From CAVSWT01 sp963782985 (GTDB lineage: Bacteria > Bacteroidota > Ignavibacteria > Ignavibacteriales > Ignavibacteriaceae), in assembly GCA_963782985.1 (NCBI GenBank), contig CAWALU010000003.1, positions 461,883 through 525,882 on the forward strand: 64,000 nt of DNA, given 5' to 3'. The notes below the pieces were generated by a model that was not told where the DNA came from, ran no database searches, and was given only the letters and a program-made list of their open reading frames with translations. Shown piece after piece: positions 63,338 to 64,000 of this stretch (positions are counted from its first letter, which is position 1; each line of letters starts with the position of its first letter). The position numbers and the translations under genes were made by a program.

Positions 63338-64000
63338 TTGAAAAAACTAATACTTACAATCAGCTTTATTTTATTTCTATCTTTTCTTCAATTCGCACAA
63401 ATTCCAAACCCGGGATTTGAAAATTGGGCTAATGGAGATCCCGTAGACTGGTATACGCTAGATATACTAGGGGATGCTGTGTCTCAGTCAAGTGAAAGAC
63501 ATTCAGGTTTATCTGCGGCGAAGTTACAAATAATCGATTTTAGTGGTAGTCCCATCCCTCCTATATTAACTTCGGGCAATTTTATTTTTTCTCAAAAATA
63601 CGCGAGTTTAACCGGATATTATAAGTTTGTTCCGCAAAACAATAAAACAATAGTTTCCTTATTTATTATAATATTTGATGGAAGCAATGTAGTGGGAAGC
63701 GGTTCATGGGAAACCGGCGACGCCATGCCTAACTTCTCCCCATTTACTGCGCCTTTAACATATATTGAAGGTTCAACGCCCGATAGCGCTTATATTCAGG
63801 TGGTGGTAGTAGATACTTCAGATGAAGGCTCAGGCGGAATAGGTTCATATGCGTTGATTGATGATTTATCTTTAGAGGGGACTGTTGGTATTAACGATGA
63901 GGACAATAATACAATCCAGATTTTTAAATTATCCCAAAATTATCCAAATCCATTTAACCCAATTACTATAATTAATTATAGTTTGGAAAAAAGCAGTCAA
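63338..64000 (+). CDS. Secreted T9SS sorting-domain protein (truncated by window end)
   Basis: An open frame of 221 codons from TTG at 63338 to the window edge. AGGAGGGG lies 4 nt before the TTG, one of the best ribosome sites here. A signal peptide (KKLILTISFILFLSFLQFAQ) is followed by a beta-sandwich of the type seen in PCMD/carbohydrate-binding secreted proteins (IPNPGFENWANGDPVDWYT, RHSGLSAAKLQI, SYALIDDLSLEG), then a linker and the start of the sorting domain (LSQNYPNPFNPITIINYSL). The rest of that domain lies outside the window. Confidence 0.85.
   Translation, partial: MKKLILTISFILFLSFLQFAQIPNPGFENWANGDPVDWYTLDILGDAVSQSSERHSGLSAAKLQIIDFSGSPIPPILTSGNFIFSQKYASLTGYYKFVPQNNKTIVSLFIIIFDGSNVVGSGSWETGDAMPNFSPFTAPLTYIEGSTPDSAYIQVVVVDTSDEGSGGIGSYALIDDLSLEGTVGINDEDNNTIQIFKLSQNYPNPFNPITIINYSLEKSSQ
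63928..64000 (+). repeat. T9SS-domain nucleotide repeat, copy 2
   Basis: Matches 62819-62891 at 70 of 73 positions; the copy continues past the window end, so its full length is unknown. Confidence 0.85.

Noticed and set aside
1..64000. tRNA, rRNA, CRISPR arrays, transposases and prophage genes
   Set aside because: None could be recognised; no T-loop-like GGTTCGAATCC in a cloverleaf context, no regularly spaced repeats, no DDE or serine/tyrosine recombinase motifs.

Overview
The window is AT-rich bacterial DNA, most likely from Ignavibacteria (Ignavibacteriota/Bacteroidota-Chlorobiota group). Six proteins carry the type IX secretion C-terminal domain beginning YPNPFNP, several in the IISWQS form typical of that group. 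The alternative Bacteroidota-type GlmU, a geranylgeranylglyceryl-phosphate-synthase-like enzyme, Reg_prop/Y_Y_Y sensor kinases and many TTG starts fit the same group. This is inference from protein families; no rRNA or tRNA gene, CRISPR array or transposase was recognised.

Layout. 1-4.9 kb (minus): a tetrapyrrole operon hemX-hemA-hemC-lipoprotein-hemD, in which HemD is fused behind a TetR regulator. 5-17.4 kb: mostly plus-strand housekeeping genes (DUF1361, SPFH protein, alternative GlmU, RsmB, RodZ-like, LigA, STAS, sodium symporter, YchF, GNAT, OsmC). 17.6-22.2 kb: one giant AMP-forming ligase with a GNAT tail, interrupted by a -1 frame change exactly at a U UUA AAA heptamer. 23-25.3 kb: egtB-egtD (ergothioneine-type chemistry). 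25.3-33.8 kb (minus): secreted beta-propeller protein, response regulator, damaged propeller sensor kinase, M28 peptidase and S1/P1-like nuclease. Between the sensor and the peptidase lies a hidden 3-prime remnant of a second egtD. 34-38.6 kb (minus): thioesterase, methyltransferase, peroxiredoxin, NifX/DUF134 pair, cytochrome c, SIMPL protein. 38.7-46.8 kb: DUF255 protein, then the pyruvate dehydrogenase operon aceE-aceF-lpdA (aceE frameshifted). 47-51.3 kb: a secreted alpha-amylase-family protein broken into three frames. 51.6-55.8 kb (plus): GGGP synthase, phosphoheptose isomerase, CPBP protease (frameshifted), PPOX-like, OsmC and SRPBCC proteins, with repeat-rich spacers. 55.8-61.9 kb (minus): propeller-PHP metallohydrolase (frameshifted), DUF72, serine hydrolase with three tandem C-terminal domains, DUF192. 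62-64 kb (plus): two secreted sorting-domain proteins sharing a 73-nt near-identical segment, the second cut by the window end.

Six genes carry nine reading-frame lesions in all, mostly single-base indels in short homopolymers, including one in aceE. That pattern raises assembly indel errors as an explanation, so each lesion needs read-level checking. The most biologically interesting items are the TetR-HemD fusion, the ligase-GNAT megaprotein with its slippery heptamer, and the duplicated egtD 3-prime end bounding a 6-kb segment.
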